Shown here: positions 52,336 to 64,000 of the stretch, piece by piece | Position numbering within the stretch: position 1 is the stretch's first letter | Layout: every line of letters starts with the position of its first letter | From: Auriscalpium vulgare | Lineage: Eukaryota > Basidiomycota > Agaricomycetes > Russulales > Auriscalpiaceae | DNA: 64,000 bases | Assembly: GCA_019915015.1 (NCBI GenBank) | Contig: JAHBBC010000011.1 | Coordinates: forward strand, 124,001-188,000 | Reading direction: 5' to 3' | The notes under the pieces: generated by a model | Told to the model about the DNA's origin: nothing | What the model saw: only the letters and a program-made list of their open reading frames with translations | Databases searched by the model: none | Made by a program: the position numbers and the translations under genes

Positions 52336-54009
52336 TCACCGAATACTAAACTTATCAAACGCGCTATCCTTCTTTCCCTCCTCCTCTCGACAGCCCCACA
52401 CCTTCCACATCTTCATTGCTTCCTCGCGGAAGCAGATCGTGAACAGCATGGTTCCGTCCGGGCTCAAGCAGCTCTGGCTCACGATGCCCGTGTGTGCACC
52501 AACGCTGACGAGGCGGCGCGCGGATGGGTAGGCGTGCACGGTGATCGAGTTGGTGAACGGCGACGGCACCGGCTCGAGGCGCGCGGGGAGGCGGGTGGTG
52601 CCCCGCGCCCACGCGAGGCCGTGCGTGCTGAGCAGCTCTTTCGAGTGCGCAGACCAGTGCAATGAGTAGACGCTGCTGGAGGTGGAGATCGTGTGGAGGG
52701 GTTCGGGGGTGAGCGTCGAGGAAAGCGACACAGTGCTCCAAACGTGGATGTCGCCGTCAGGGTAGGCACCGCCCGTGGCGAGCAGGTCTGGCTTCCACGG
52801 GCACCACGCGAGAGCCTGTACTGCGGGTAAGTAGCACTCGCGTCCACGTGAGTAGCAGCAGCGTACCTTGACCGGTCCATCGTGCTTCATCTTGCCCAGC
52901 CGCTTCGACAGATCGCGCGCGTCCCAGACGTGTACAGTGCCCCGAGAATCCGCGCTCGCCAGGAAGCGTTCATCCGCGCTCCATTGCAACCCGTACACAT
53001 CCCCCCGGTGCGCCTTGAACTTGCGCACCTCCTCCGGCGCGCGGATGTCAAACAGTGCAATGCGGCCATCGCCGCGCCCCAGCGCAAACTCCCGTCCGCG
53101 CCAGCTGAGCGACGCCGCGCCCATCCAGTCGTGATTCGGCCACGTCCGCACCCGCGAGCGCGTGGTGGTGTCCCAGACCTGCACGCAGCCAGTCGTAGTG
53201 CCCATCGCGACGAGCTCGGGCCCGGCTGCCGCGGCGGGTGCGAACGCGAGCGCGCGGATGCGGCCCATGCTCGGGCGCGGGAGATTGCAGAGGTGCGCTA
53301 TCTGGCGCGTGTCTAGGTTCTGGTAGTACACGTCGTGTCCGCACGCAACCGCGATGACATTGCGCGGGGACCACGCAAGCGGGTACGCCCAAGCATCCTG
53401 AGGGATGCCGGGCCCGTCGAGCGCGAGGAGGAATTGTCGTCGCTTCGCGAGGTGGGCGGACGCGGAGCTGGAATGCACGGTGGGCGTGGTGCGAAAGAGC
53501 TGCGAAGCGCTGCGCCGGAGGGCGGAGAACATCTTGCCGTCCGGAGTGGTGTCGCTCAATATGTTGTCGGTGAAGTTGAGTACGCGTTCGTCGGCGAGCC
53601 CGAAGACTTTGGCGATGCGGTTTGTGCGCGGCGTTGTATTCATAGGAAACAGCGCCTCTGGTCTTGTTGAAATAAACCGGTCAGCCTAGGAAGCAAAATA
53701 TGCATTCAGCATTGACGATACGACTGCCATGCCAGCCGAAACTGAGGCTGTATCATGTAAATAGTTGCGCACCCTTGGCTCTGTGTTGACATCTGCGTAC
53801 TCCTGTCGCTCCACAGGACTCTCCTTAAAATCTATTGTCTCCACGCGCTGTCGTTTGACCGAGAAATCGTTGGTAATCGAGGTTCTTGACCGCCGTTTGC
53901 GCAATGGTGTCTCTAGCTTGCATTGCTCTCGGGAGGGTCCAGGTGTGAGACTGTCCCGCAGGTAAGACTCCAATCAGTGGCAAGAAAGTAGACGTCCGTA
54001 CTCTGTCAT
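52336..54009 (-). CDS. WD40 activator of the anaphase-promoting complex, Cdc20/Cdh1 family
   Basis: An APC/C co-activator that recruits substrates for ubiquitination in the cell cycle. Exons: 54009-54002, 53950-53725, 53685-52867, 52815-52336 (510 residues). The second donor could instead be GTGCGC after 53773, also in frame. Exon 1 codes only MT and two bases, followed by a 51-nt intron with a CTGAT branch site. The N-terminus is basic (TPLRKRRSRTSITNDFSVKR). The C-box reads DRFIS rather than DRF/YIP. It is followed by NTTPRTNRIAKVFGLADERV, typical of fungal Cdc20. Seven WD40 repeats follow, with ALAWCPWKPDLLATGG directly after the last intron. The protein ends FSIR, the Ile-Arg tail that docks on APC/C. 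A 51-nt intron at 52866-52816 lacks stops, so it is easily misread as coding. Which activator it is (Cdc20, Cdh1 or a meiotic form) remains open. Confidence 0.85.
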
Positions 54010-54754
54010 GTCGACGATTGGCGATCCAAAATGAGCAAGAAATGGTGGAGGATAGAGACAAGAGACCAGGTGCGCGCGCTTCCGAGTCCGGCGCGCTTGG
54101 ACGAGGGCCGATCAGCCACCGGCCAGCCACTGCCGGCCCCGGTCACGGTCTCTCTTCTCATACGCCTCTCTTCATCCAGCGAAGTGAAGAAGATAAGCGC
54201 ACCTCGCTCCAAGTGCACAGTTCAATCGAGAATATATAACTTCAATCATAGTTCCCGCCGCTACTGTCTTACAGTGCTGTCGTCAAGCTGTCGTCGCCCA
54301 TTTAACTGCAGCTGCAATCGCTGTCAGATCTTGTAACTCAATAGAGCCTGGAACGATGCTCGGCAAGGCCTCGCCAACAATAGCAAGCACTCCATGAGAG
54401 CCCATGGTGAGCAAGCGTGGCTAAATCTTGCGGTGGCCTGCCTGCCAGTAAGTAGCGCTCGCGGCCATTGCAAGCATTTCCAACATTGGGATGTCCCAGA
54501 AGCCATGCATACATATCATGTCTGTCAATTGGGCCACATGTTGAACGAGCACGGCAAGCCCCCAGCTCTCGTATCTTGCGCAAATATCCAGGCGTTGTCA
54601 CAATGTTTGAAGAGCAAACTGACGGCAGCATTTTATTGAGGGTTACGAATTAGCTCAAATACACGCCATCCGTAACATGCGCCTCGCATCCTGTCCTTCA
54701 CAACTAGTACCATCCCACCACCTACGCTCCTCGGCTTCAACCCTCGTGGTCGGG
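54010..54754. other. Intergenic region
   Basis: It should contain the promoter of the Cdc20-like gene and the 3' end of the methyltransferase gene. No coding region is supported. Confidence 0.5.
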
Positions 54755-56507
54755 TCAGAGCTTGCGAGCCCATGTCGTGTGCCACACCGCGACCATGCCA
54801 GGCTTCGTGTTGATGTCGATCACAAACCCTTCCGCAATTTCCGGGGACATACGGCCAGCCATGAGGAGCGCCCTGGCATACTCGACAGAGATGCCATGAT
54901 ATATCGACGCGACGAAATCAGCACTTCCATTGGCGTGCCCGGTTTGTGGGCAAGGCTCCGAAGGCGTGGGCGCGTAGGGCCTGCTGATCGGTATCGCGCG
55001 CCGCTGCTCGTGTGGTGCCGTGAACGATCCATTGGCACGGATGAGGTGTGGGAGGCGGAGCGCGAGAGACGGGATGCCTTTACTGCCGGTCGAAACACAG
55101 GTGAGCTCTCCGTCGCATGCACGAGAGACATACACGAACTTCACATCCTCAGTGAGGTTGCTATAAAAGCGGGCGGAATGCGGGATATACGCCGCTGGGT
55201 TGGCATGCATCGGGTGGGACGGATGCAAGGCGGGGTATCCTCCGTATTCGCCAGAGAGAAACAAACCACCGGGACGGAGAATCCTGGCGATCTCGCACAG
55301 CATGCTTGGGTAGTTCTGCACCTGAGGGGCGGCATCGGGCGCCTGTCAGCACGCGCACGACGGGAGGCGAGCGCACGTACCCCAAGCCAGGTCATGCGTG
55401 CATGCACGAGTTCGACCGAGTTGTCCGCAAACGGCAGGGTGTGAGTAACGTCCGATAGTTGGAAGCGGACGTTGTCATGTGGGTATTGCGTGGCGATGGG
55501 AACTGCGGATATAGACGTAAGTAATTGTCGCGTCGCGTCGCTTTGCCGGATCATATCGAATAATAAAGCATCGTTGACAGAAGCATACCGTAAGGGGAGT
55601 GGAAGATGAACTTCTTCTCCCCAAGGCGCGCAATTTGTATGAAGATCGGGAGCAAGCCCATAGAAGAGTCTATTCTGGGGAAGAGCCGAAATCAACGTAC
55701 CAAGGTCCAACCCACGAAAGTCAACGTGGGGGAACTCGCGTGCCATCTCTTGCACCCTGTTGATATGTACAAATGCTGATCAGCATGGCTACGGCGGAGA
55801 ACAATAGTCGAAAAACGAAAATGGATGGCGACGGCGCTGTTGCAACAGGAAACTCACCACAATCCCGTACCCGTGCACAAATCAACAACCTTCTTGGGGC
55901 GATTGTCTGGCGCGAGGACCTCCTGCACAGGTCCGTCGTAGTTGCGACCCGTGATCAGGCGGAGCATGGTGTGCTGAGCGTCGAGGCGCTACCAAAACGG
56001 GTGCGTCAGACATCCAGCTCGGCGCCCCACACGCTCGCCACGCACCTTTTGCTCCAGGCCGTCGACAGGCATCGGGTACCGGGAAGTACCATGGGAATGG
56101 AAGAGCCGCCCGTTGACTTGGCTGAAGTAGCTTGGAAACTCGTAAGGGCGGACTTCTGTGAGATTCGAGGAGGTGTCGGAGGAGGCGTCATCCAGGTCAT
56201 CATCGCTATCGGTGGACTCCACGGTGCTGGCGAGCTCAATGGCGTCCTCGGGTGACAGCTCATCTGCGAGGGGGGTATGGCCCCCGTGGGGTGCGGCGTG
56301 GCCAACGTTCGTCTCGGTGGCGCTGGGGAGTGCCGGGACAGTGAGCTCCACGGACGCTTCGGGGGCGACGGAAAGGCCGGGGGGAACGTAGGCGAGGGGG
56401 AATGCGAGATCCTCGTCCGGGATGTGGACGATGAGGGTGCCTTCGTCGTAAGGAAGGAATTCGTTCATGTCGTCGTCGGGGACATTGTCGTAAGGTTCGA
56501 TGGCCAT
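54755..56507 (-). CDS. Class I SAM-dependent methyltransferase, LaeA/UMTA-like
   Basis: Four exons give 511 residues: 56507-56046, 55988-55858, 55756-55381, 55321-54755. The N-terminal 150 residues are acidic and disordered (DELSPEDAIELASTVESTDS). The Rossmann core starts after LDAQHTMLRLITGRNYDGPV. Motif I is KVVDLCTGTGLWVQEMA, followed by the acidic end of beta-2 (FRGLDLG). Motif II-like is HTLPFADNSVELVHARM, and motif III is LCEIARILRPGGLFLSGE. This is the layout of the fungal LaeA-like/UMTA methyltransferases, which are numerous in Agaricomycetes. Some regulate secondary metabolism, most have no known substrate. The C-terminus continues to MVAVWHTTWARKL. No biosynthetic enzymes lie nearby, so the neighbourhood gives no substrate hint. 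Confidence 0.85.
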
Positions 56508-58343
56508 CGGGTCGCGCAATGAGACGGGTCGGGTGCTGTGATTGCGGTGAAGAAGGACAGGAATGGAGTTCGTCGAGCTGGTCGTGAAGGAAGAGAGGGA
56601 AACAAGGCAAAGAACGGAGAGTTTGCACGATTCCAGGGTACCTGATGGGACGCGTCGCTGGCCTGCAAATTCAGAGCCCAGACGATCAAGGGACTAAACC
56701 CAGATGGCGTCGGAGTGTAAGGGCGAAGCGAGTCAGATCCTGAGACAAAAGAGCGGACCTGAATTCCGCTGCGAAAAGGAGGGGAAGCCGGCGTACCGAG
56801 TGACCGAGTCGTTCGAAAGGAACAGGGTTGCCAACAAAAGGCAGTGGACAGGAAAGGAGTGCGTTGTAGGGGTCGTCCTGGCCGCAGCGCAGGCGCGGAT
56901 TACAAGGGCTGATAAAGGTGTCAACCGATACTATCGCTCGCCATAACGGGCTCGGTTCTGACGCCCATACGGACCCATACCCGCGAGCCTATCATCTTCC
57001 CCATCACGGCAGTTGAATGCGCACCCGAGTGCAGCCTCGCACCCCGCGCAGACGCCAGCGGGTCGCACACACCCGTGCGCCGGGCGGCCGCCGTGCGCGT
57101 GCTGGGTGGCGAGCATGGAGGCGGACCCGTGGCAATCCCAACCAACTTGAACACCTTCCTATTTCGAACACTGGTTTTGCTTCCGTCGCGCCCGCGGAGG
57201 AACACCCACAGCCCGCCGCAAGACGAGAACCGCATATCCCCTCCGACCAGCCCGCCAGCTCAGTCAGCTGCGTTCATGCGCGCCACCACACCAGGCAGCT
57301 CGTCTCCTCGGCGGGGTTCACCGTGGCGATTCCCGGCGATATGCGCGGCATGGCAGCATGGCACATGCGGGCACCTAGATTTGCCACGGAGATGTCCTGC
57401 AGGCGAGTCGTGTCTGATGCTCGTTCTGTCGTCTGCCGTCTGATTTGGTGGTGATATCGTGGCCCATCCCCTGGGGAGTACTGCAATGCGATTGCGCTAT
57501 GACGTATGAGGCGCCGCAGCATGTCTACTCTGCCTAGTCGCCATGCGCACTTTGCTCTTGCCTTATCCAGCCCTCTCCCCGACGCCCTCAGTCGACTGTA
57601 CAGTTAGCACCCCTGCCCGATTGTCAGACGCCGCGGCGTGTTGGACATCAGCAAACTCGAGAAATCTCATTGCTGCCCGCGATATTTCTCAGGATCTCGT
57701 TTATCAGCAGAAAATTTCCGAGAGTTTTTCACAAGTACTGGCTTATCTTATCTTATCGCTCATATTTGCGGTGAGTCACCGGAGGTACCTTCATTGGCCA
57801 CCCATGCCACTGTGAACCTTCGAGGAGAGCTTCGAGCCTCTCAGGCTGTCTCTGTCATTCTGGCGATTTTGGCCCCGGGCCTTCTATCAAAACGCTTCCG
57901 CGATTTGACCTTCTACCTGCATCGCAGTGCCCCCGCTGTTTTACCGAAGAGCCCGTCATCTCATTTTCCGGATATTTTGGGGCTTTTGAGCGGCCGCCCC
58001 GACCACGCGCACCCATCACCCAGTCCCTCTGCACCTGTACGGCAGCCCACTCGCCATCGGCCATGTCTCCACCGCCCTGACCTTCGTCGCGGGCCGCTGT
58101 GTGTGTATATAATTAGCCGTTTGAATCTCCTGACCACTGACACCTCTCTCAGACTCCCGCGAACCTCCCTGACCGCGCTCGCATCGCGCACTGGGCCACC
58201 CGAGGTTCTTCCTGGCGTCGCGATGCGCCGTCACGAGGCTCCCTGTGTGGCCGAAGCGTCAGCTTGTGGGCCGGCCATGGCGTGTGACGGTGCTGGCCAG
58301 TAACTTAAAGCCGCAAGGGACGGACAAGCGCTACGAGGTTGTC
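56508..58343. other. Divergent promoter region of the methyltransferase and GH115 genes
   Basis: 1.8 kb without a supported gene. A TATA box (TATATAA, 58106-58112) lies about 230 nt before the GH115 start codon. The open frames in between lack domains. Confidence 0.5.
58106..58112 (+). promoter_or_regulatory. Candidate TATA box of the GH115 gene
   Basis: TATATAA in an otherwise GC-rich stretch, about 230 nt upstream of the ATG. The distance would imply a 5' leader near 200 nt. Confidence 0.35.
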
Positions 58344-61300
58344 ATGATGGCCGCATCCTGGCGTCGCATCGCTCTGCTCGCGCTCACGGTCTGCGGGCGC
58401 GCCGCCGCCCTCGGACAGGACTCCTGCGTCTCTTTCACGCCGTCCTTGAACAGCTTTGCCGTCGTCAGCAAAGGCGAGGCCGCACACGTCTTCCTCTCTT
58501 CCGACGAGTGGCCAGGCGTACAGATCGCAGCAGCCGATTTCGTGGCGGATATCAAGAAGCTCACGGGGGTCGCTCCTGCTCTATCCAATGCGACTGTGTC
58601 GGCGACCGGCCTGTCGAGCGCGGGGCTTCCGATTCTCATTGGCACGTTGGGGAAGTCGTCGTTGATTGACCAGGTGGTCAACAACACGAAGCTCGATGTC
58701 TCGTCTATCGAAGGCCAGTGGGAAGCTTCGCTGACGCAAATCGTCACGAATCCTCTCCCGGGAGTCACCAAGGCCTACGTCATCATTGGCGCGGATAAAC
58801 GAGGGACAATCTTCGCGCTGTACGACCACTCAGAGCAATTTGGTGTGCATCTCTGAAACTATCTCCAATCCGCTGAAGTCTCTAACACGAATTTTGCAGG
58901 TGTTTCTCCTTGGTACTGGTGCGTTGTGATCCTCATTTCATTTCACGTGTGACTGACCGACGCCCACTGGCAGGTGGGCTGACGTTCCGAGCACGCCGCG
59001 CGCCAACCTCTTCGTCAGTTCCTCGGGATGTTCGCACGGCAGCCCCACAGTCAAGTATCGTGGCATTTTCTTGAACGATGAGCAGCCTGCCCTGCAGAAC
59101 TGGGCGATGGAGAAGTTCACGAACGGCACAGGAGCTGCGCTCACTGGCTCGCCCTTCAACCACTTCTTCTATACCAAGCTGTGTGTGACAGATTAATGTG
59201 CTCGCCGCGTACTTGTGCGTTAAATCATGATCATGAACAGGTTCGAGTTGATACTGCGTTTGAAGGCGAACTACCTCTGGCCAGGTAAGCATGCGCTGTG
59301 AAGCTTACAACCGAGCGCTTGCACTGACGACCTGCCTCGCAGCGCAATGGAGCAGGTGAGCCCACTGTTCGACAGCCAGAGCCTCTTCGCCAATGTTTAT
59401 CATCATTCAGCGCGTTTGGTGTCGATGATACCCAGAACCAATTCATTGCCGACATGTACGGCATAGTGATGGGCACAAGGTGCGTTGATGGTGCGTTGTG
59501 CAATGCCTCACGCGGCTTAAGAACATTAGCCACGAGGAGCCCATGATGCGCAGCATCCCAGTGGAATGGAACCTATTCGGCGAAGGCGACTACGATTATA
59601 ACACAAACCAACAGTTCATATACAACTTCTGGGTCGAAGGCGTCAACCGCTCCAAGACGTACGAGTCGCTGTATACAGTTGGCATGCGGGGGAATGGGGA
59701 CCGTACGTTAGATCTGTATCCATCTTGCGCGCTCCTTTACTCACGGCGATCAATTAGTTCCATTGGGCACGTCCACCAACATTGCCCTTCTGGAGAAGAT
59801 CGTGTCCGATCAGAGGACCATCTTTGCCTCTGAGTTCAACGGCACGGACGTCGCCACCATTCCACAGGTCTGGGCACTGTGTACGTACCGCCATTGATTA
59901 CGAGAAGCTCATTAATGATCGTTCCATGCAGATAAAGAAGTAGAAGGGTACTATGACCAGGGTATGCGTGTACCGGACGATATCACCCTTCTGTGGTCAG
60001 ACGATAAGTGAGTCCCAAGTTCGGATGGAGAAACCTTGGTCTCACGCACTCCGTAGCTGGGGAAACGTGCGCCGCTACCCCGTCCTGTCGGAGCGGAATC
60101 GCACGGGAGGCGCCGGGGTGTATTACCACGTATGTCTTTTCGTCTTCTATACCGTGTAGCGGCGCTGACAGACATGCTAGATCGACTACGTGAGCGCCAC
60201 CTGGTGCTTCGCTCGTGTCCGACTGATGCCAAGGGCTGTGTACCACAGGTTGGTGATCCCCGCGACTACAAATGGATTCAGGTGAGTCACTCCGCCGTCG
60301 GTGATCACCGTTGTTGTCGCTGAGTCGTCTTTTCGTAATAGAGCACGCAAATCTCCAAGGTCCGGGTGCTCGTTCCCCAGCTGTGATAATTGAAGCTGAC
60401 AGACATGAAGGTCTACGAGCAAATGTCCCTGGCCGTCGACCGCCAAGCTACCCGGATATGGGTCCTCAACGTGGGTGATTTGAAGCCGTCCGAAATGGCG
60501 ACGGAGTTCTTCCTCACATACGCATGGAACGCGACACGTTGGTCGCTAACCAATATTGACAGCTTCGTCACCAGCTGGGCGCAGCGCGAGTTTGATCTGG
60601 GCGCAGAGGACGCAGGCGAAGTCGCCGCTATCATTGGGAACATGACCAGGTTACTCTCACGGCGGAAGCCCGAGCTACTGAACTCGACGACATACAGTCT
60701 CACGGACTACAGAGAGTGCGTAATAAACCAGTGAGAGCTTGGTCATCGCTGAGGCGACGTCTCTAGAGCGGACACCGCACTGGCCGGTTGGAGTGCCCTC
60801 AACGCGTCTGCTGCACGCATCTACAATTCCTTGTCGAGCGCTTACAAGCCGGCGTTCTTCCAGCTCGTGTATCATCCTGTGCAGGCGGGGTCCACGCTAG
60901 CGAACATGTGGATCTCCGCGGGAAACAATAATATGCGTGCGTTCCAGGCCAGGGTGAGCGCGAACACGCTCGCCGATCAAGTCGAGGACTTGTTCAACCA
61001 GGACTACGATCTCGAGCTTGAGTACCACGCCCTCCTCGGCGGTGAGTGTCCTTCATCATTTTCCGTTTTGTCATCAAATAACATGCGATATCATTTAGGT
61101 AAATGGGACCAGTGCGTGTTTTCTGAGAGGGAGAAGTCCGCCGCTAATGACAGCGCAGCATGATGGACCAGACGCATACACTGTATTACTACTGGCAAGA
61201 ACCGACGCAGAACATGTAAGACATAGTAGTTCGTGATCCTCTCTGCGAATCATGACGAGTCTTTCAGGATGCCACCAGTGGCGAAAGTGTCGGCTCGAAA

Positions 61301-62543
61301 ACCCAACATCGCTGGTGTGATGCGGATTGTCCCTGAGGGTACCCTAGGCGCCTGGTGAGCTAAATCCCCCTCAGTAACTTTTCACCACTCTCATCCGAAC
61401 TACAGGCCCGGAGACAATCAGTATCAGTGTGCCAACGGGTACAGCTGCGGGCCCCCGACCATGTCGCTTGACTCTTTCACCCCCGCCAACAGCCGCTACG
61501 TGGATATCGGACTTGGCGGGTCTATCCCGTTCGCGTTCACGGTCACGAGCAGCGAGTCATGGGCAAAGGTGTCGGTTGCCAAGGGGTCCATATCGGCGGC
61601 CAGTCCGGAACAGCGCGTCGAGGTCACCGTGGACTGGTCTCAGGTCAAAGGCACGCAGATAGCACAGATATTGCTGAGCGCAACGGCACAGAACACCCCG
61701 CCGTTCTCAATGCCCTTGATCTTCACTGCTATCCATAACACGGTGCCGGCTGGGTTCAAAGGCGCGTCGAAGGATGTGTGTTTAGTTTAAAATATACTGA
61801 TGACGATGTCGGCAGGCTTCGTTGAGGGAGACGGGGGCATATCCATTGAAGCTGCGCACGCCACGCGAAACACGACTGTGGGTGAGGTGAAGTGGACCGA
61901 GATACCAAATTACGGGCGGACAGTCTCCGGCGTGACGCCGTGGCCCCGGCTCGGCAACAACGAAGCCAACTACACCGCAGGGAGTGGTCCGAACCTGTAC
62001 GTCTCCCAGACAATTCATGCGTCGGTTTACTCATTGGAGAGTTTACTTTTTGCAGACAATACGACTTTTACAACTTCAACAGTCAAAATGGCACCGTAAT
62101 CGTGACGGTGTTAGTGTCGCCGTCCTTCAACGCCAACGGGGATGATCGCCCACTTGGTCTCGGTGCTCAAATCGACGCGAGCGCACCGCAGACAACGTAC
62201 TTTTTCCCGCCGGCCGCACCAGGTCAGACACCGCCCCAGTGGGACGGGAACGATGGCTTCGTGGCCAACGGCGTCATCTCGATCATTGGAACATTCCCGG
62301 CAGCACCAGGACCACATACGCTTACGGTGAGAACCTCTACCTGTCCCTCTTGAGACCGGGACGCTTATCCGTGTTGCATGCAGCTGTGGATGATTGAACC
62401 GGCGGTTGTTGTGCAAAAAATTATTATTGGTGTGACTGATCGTATGTGGGCAGTTGAGTGATAAACTGACATCCCATTTCGCAGATACTGGAGGTGTTCG
62501 CCCCAGCTACCTTGGGCCGCCTGAGAGTGTGGTCATTGCGTGA
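58344..62543 (+). CDS. Secreted GH115 xylan alpha-1,2-glucuronidase
   Basis: The enzyme removes (4-O-methyl-)glucuronic acid side chains from glucuronoxylan during wood decay, outside the cell. Twenty-three exons sum to 1,012 residues, the usual GH115 length, and every splice phase fits. The largest are 58344-58842, 60396-60715, 60767-61041, 61406-61779 and 62056-62326. Exons of 9 nt (60181-60189), 13 nt (59343-59355 and 61099-61111), 18 nt (60342-60359) and 19 nt (58900-58918) also occur. A signal peptide covers about residues 1-23 (RRIALLALTVCGRAAAL). GH115 landmarks are FGVSPWYWWADVP, KYRGIFLNDEQPALQNWA, LRLKANYLWPAQW and GTSHEEPMMRSIPVEWN. Later come LLWSDDNWGNVRRYP and MWISAGNNNMRAFQAR. 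The C-terminal beta-domain (FVEGDGGISIEA onward) is complete. One 3' boundary, before that domain, is less certain. It ends convergent with eEF1B. Confidence 0.93.
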
Positions 62544-62869
62544 AATGAAGTTTGCCTTTGATTGATATAGTGTGTTATATTGTTTGAAGGGCAATGTACA
62601 CTGCATTCGCTGTACGCCTCATGGGAGCTGGATTATGGGCATCAAGAGGCAGAATACAATAGCTGACACGTTCGCAAGAGACCAAGAAAGACCTTGGCAT
62701 TATTGGCACGCTTGCATCGGCGAGCTCGCAAAGGACGTTGCCTGCCCACGGCAACCCAACCACCTGCATCGGGAGCAATAAACACTCAAAGCACATTTTG
62801 TTTCAATTTGGACTTCCGGGTACAGCGTTACAGCGTACAAACTACAGACTTGGTGACGGTGACGATGAT
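62544..62869. other. Convergent intergenic region
   Basis: It holds the 3' ends of GH115 and eEF1B. A TTGATATAGTG stretch follows the GH115 stop. No gene is seen. Confidence 0.5.
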
Positions 62870-64000
62870 TTACAGCTCTATGAGGGTAGTGAGTGAGGAA
62901 AGTATATCGGAACTAAGAAGGGACGCACTTTGCATGGCAGCAATGTCACTGCTCTGGACGTAGTCCTCGAACTCAGACAGTTTCTCCTGGAGGTCATCCA
63001 GCGAGACGAGCTCGTCTTCTATAGTCCGCGTCAGAATCTCAGGATCTCACATCGTGCAGGGGTGAAAACGCACCGACAACGAGGGTGATCTGGAGCTTCT
63101 TGATGCCATAACCGATCGCAACAAGCTTGCTCGCGCCCCAGACGAGACCGTCCATCTCGACTGAGCGCACGGACTTCTCGAGCTCCGCCATGTCGGTCTC
63201 GTCGTCCCACGGCTTCACCTCGAGTGTCACCACAGACTAGAAGCAATCGTTTCATCAGCAAGTAAGTCGTGAGGCGAGTCGTGGAGTGCTCTCGATGCCA
63301 GTGCAGTGATCCGGAAGCCTGACGCTGAGAGAGGTCCAGACTCGCCGAGGCGCCAGGGCTCGAGCTCGAGCTTGCTCCTCGGTGACTCGGCCGAACGCAC
63401 GGTGTACGCTCTCAGAGTAGGAGAACGAGTGCACCGACTTGGCTCGTCGAAAAAAAGTACACACCTTGGCAATTGTCTTCGGCTTGTTTGCCTTCTTTGC
63501 GGCATAAGCAGCAACACGCTCCGCCTTCACGCGTTCTGCTTCCGCATCCTCCTCCTCATCGTCCGAGCCGAAGAGGTCGACTTCATCATCGTCATCGTCG
63601 GCCGCGGCCTCTTTGGCGGGGGCAGCACCAGCAGCGAACGCCTTCCCGGCAGTACTCGAGCCGGGCAGGCTGCCAAACTCGGCCTCGTAGGACTTGATGT
63701 GTGCGTACCAGCGCGCGGCGCTGGGAGTGGAAGGCGCGGAAGAAAGCGTCTTGAAGACGTGCACGTCAGCCTGCGAGGGCGTGTACCTGAACACACAGGG
63801 CGTCAGAATATTGCCGATGCGGGGATACAAGGCAAAGTCGGCGATGCGTGCGGAGATCAGTGAGCTACAGAAGTATGGGTGTCGGCATGCTGAGCAGCGG
63901 TGTCTAGTCGCCTCTTGGAAACACGGACCATAGCGTACGTTCATCATATCCGCATCGCCCGACAACACCAAGCGAGGATTGACTCACCCTTCAACGTACG
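62870..64000 (-). CDS. efb1: Translation elongation factor eEF1B alpha (EF-1-beta), 5' end outside the window
   Basis: The guanine-nucleotide exchange factor that reloads eEF1A with GTP in the cytosol. Exons in the window: part of one at 64000-63988 (YVEG), then 63786-63465, 63236-63074, 63018-62929, 62877-62870. The N-terminal GST-like region shows [21 protein letters not shown] central acidic stretch ([17 protein letters not shown]) is typical of the family, and [10 protein letters not shown] leads to the exchange domain ([16 protein letters not shown]). That continues [19 protein letters not shown] and ends DIAAMQKL at the stop. The first exon(s), with the start codon, are beyond the right edge. 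The intron 63464-63237 (228 nt) is long for this genome. I looked for a snoRNA in it and saw none that fits. Confidence 0.93.

Noticed and set aside
52816..52866. 51-nt stretch in the WD40 gene as coding sequence
   Set aside because: It has a GTACGC donor and a TACAG acceptor, and removal restores the conserved VKALAWCPW sequence of the family.
63237..63464. Possible snoRNA in the long eEF1B intron (TGATGA and CTGA boxes)
   Set aside because: TGATGA lies at the 3' end and CTGA at the 5' side, the reverse of a C/D snoRNA. The TGATGA is better explained as the branch site region.
1..64000. CRISPR arrays, tRNA or rRNA genes
   Set aside because: No regularly spaced repeats or convincing tRNA or rRNA sequence were seen. 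The one GGTTCGA-like match near 2190 lies inside the overlapping pro and pol frames. A tRNAscan-SE run would settle this.

Overview
The window is nuclear DNA of a filamentous basidiomycete, most likely a wood-decay Agaricomycete. The host genes carry many short GT-AG introns (about 45-60 nt), often with GTGCGT or GTACGT donors and CTGAC/CTGAT branch sites. The set includes a secreted GH115 alpha-glucuronidase, an atypical G-alpha subunit, a TPR/F-box protein and a LaeA-like methyltransferase. Two Ty3/gypsy elements make up the first third. Exon structures below were worked out by hand; for aconitase, the F-box gene, the Na+/H+ exchanger, G-alpha, the bHLH gene, the Cdc20-like gene, the methyltransferase, GH115 and both paralogue pairs the exons sum to an open frame.

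1-11.9 kb: a very large Ty3/gypsy element (element 1), cut by the left edge. Gag, protease and polymerase run on the plus strand in overlapping frames. Then comes a 5.3-kb block whose genes lie on the opposite strand, then a polypurine tract and a probable 657-bp LTR. 11.9-21.5 kb: a chromodomain-bearing Ty3/gypsy element (element 2). Its gag-protease and polymerase reading frames are separated by a single in-frame UGA, and it carries a third sense ORF downstream of pol and a 3' LTR. Element 1 appears to have inserted into the leader of element 2, 47 nt upstream of gag.

21.5-33.4 kb: a gene-poor stretch, then an inverted arrangement of two paralogous gene pairs (a dsRNA-binding protein with a catalytically dead RNase III fold, and a one-membrane-span protein of unknown function). 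A METTL24-like methyltransferase gene with one apparent in-frame stop lies between them.

35-64 kb: ordinary host genes. These are mitochondrial aconitase, the TPR/F-box protein, a probable ABM-fold protein, a small disrupted ORF, an endosomal Na+/H+ exchanger, the divergent G-alpha, a Cbf1-like bHLH factor, a Cdc20/Cdh1-family APC/C activator, a LaeA-like methyltransferase, GH115 and eEF1B (cut by the right edge). Neighbouring genes are mostly convergent or divergent. I see no operon-like or biosynthetic cluster. The least conventional content is the antisense gene block of element 1 and the inverted dead-RNase III/membrane-protein pairs.
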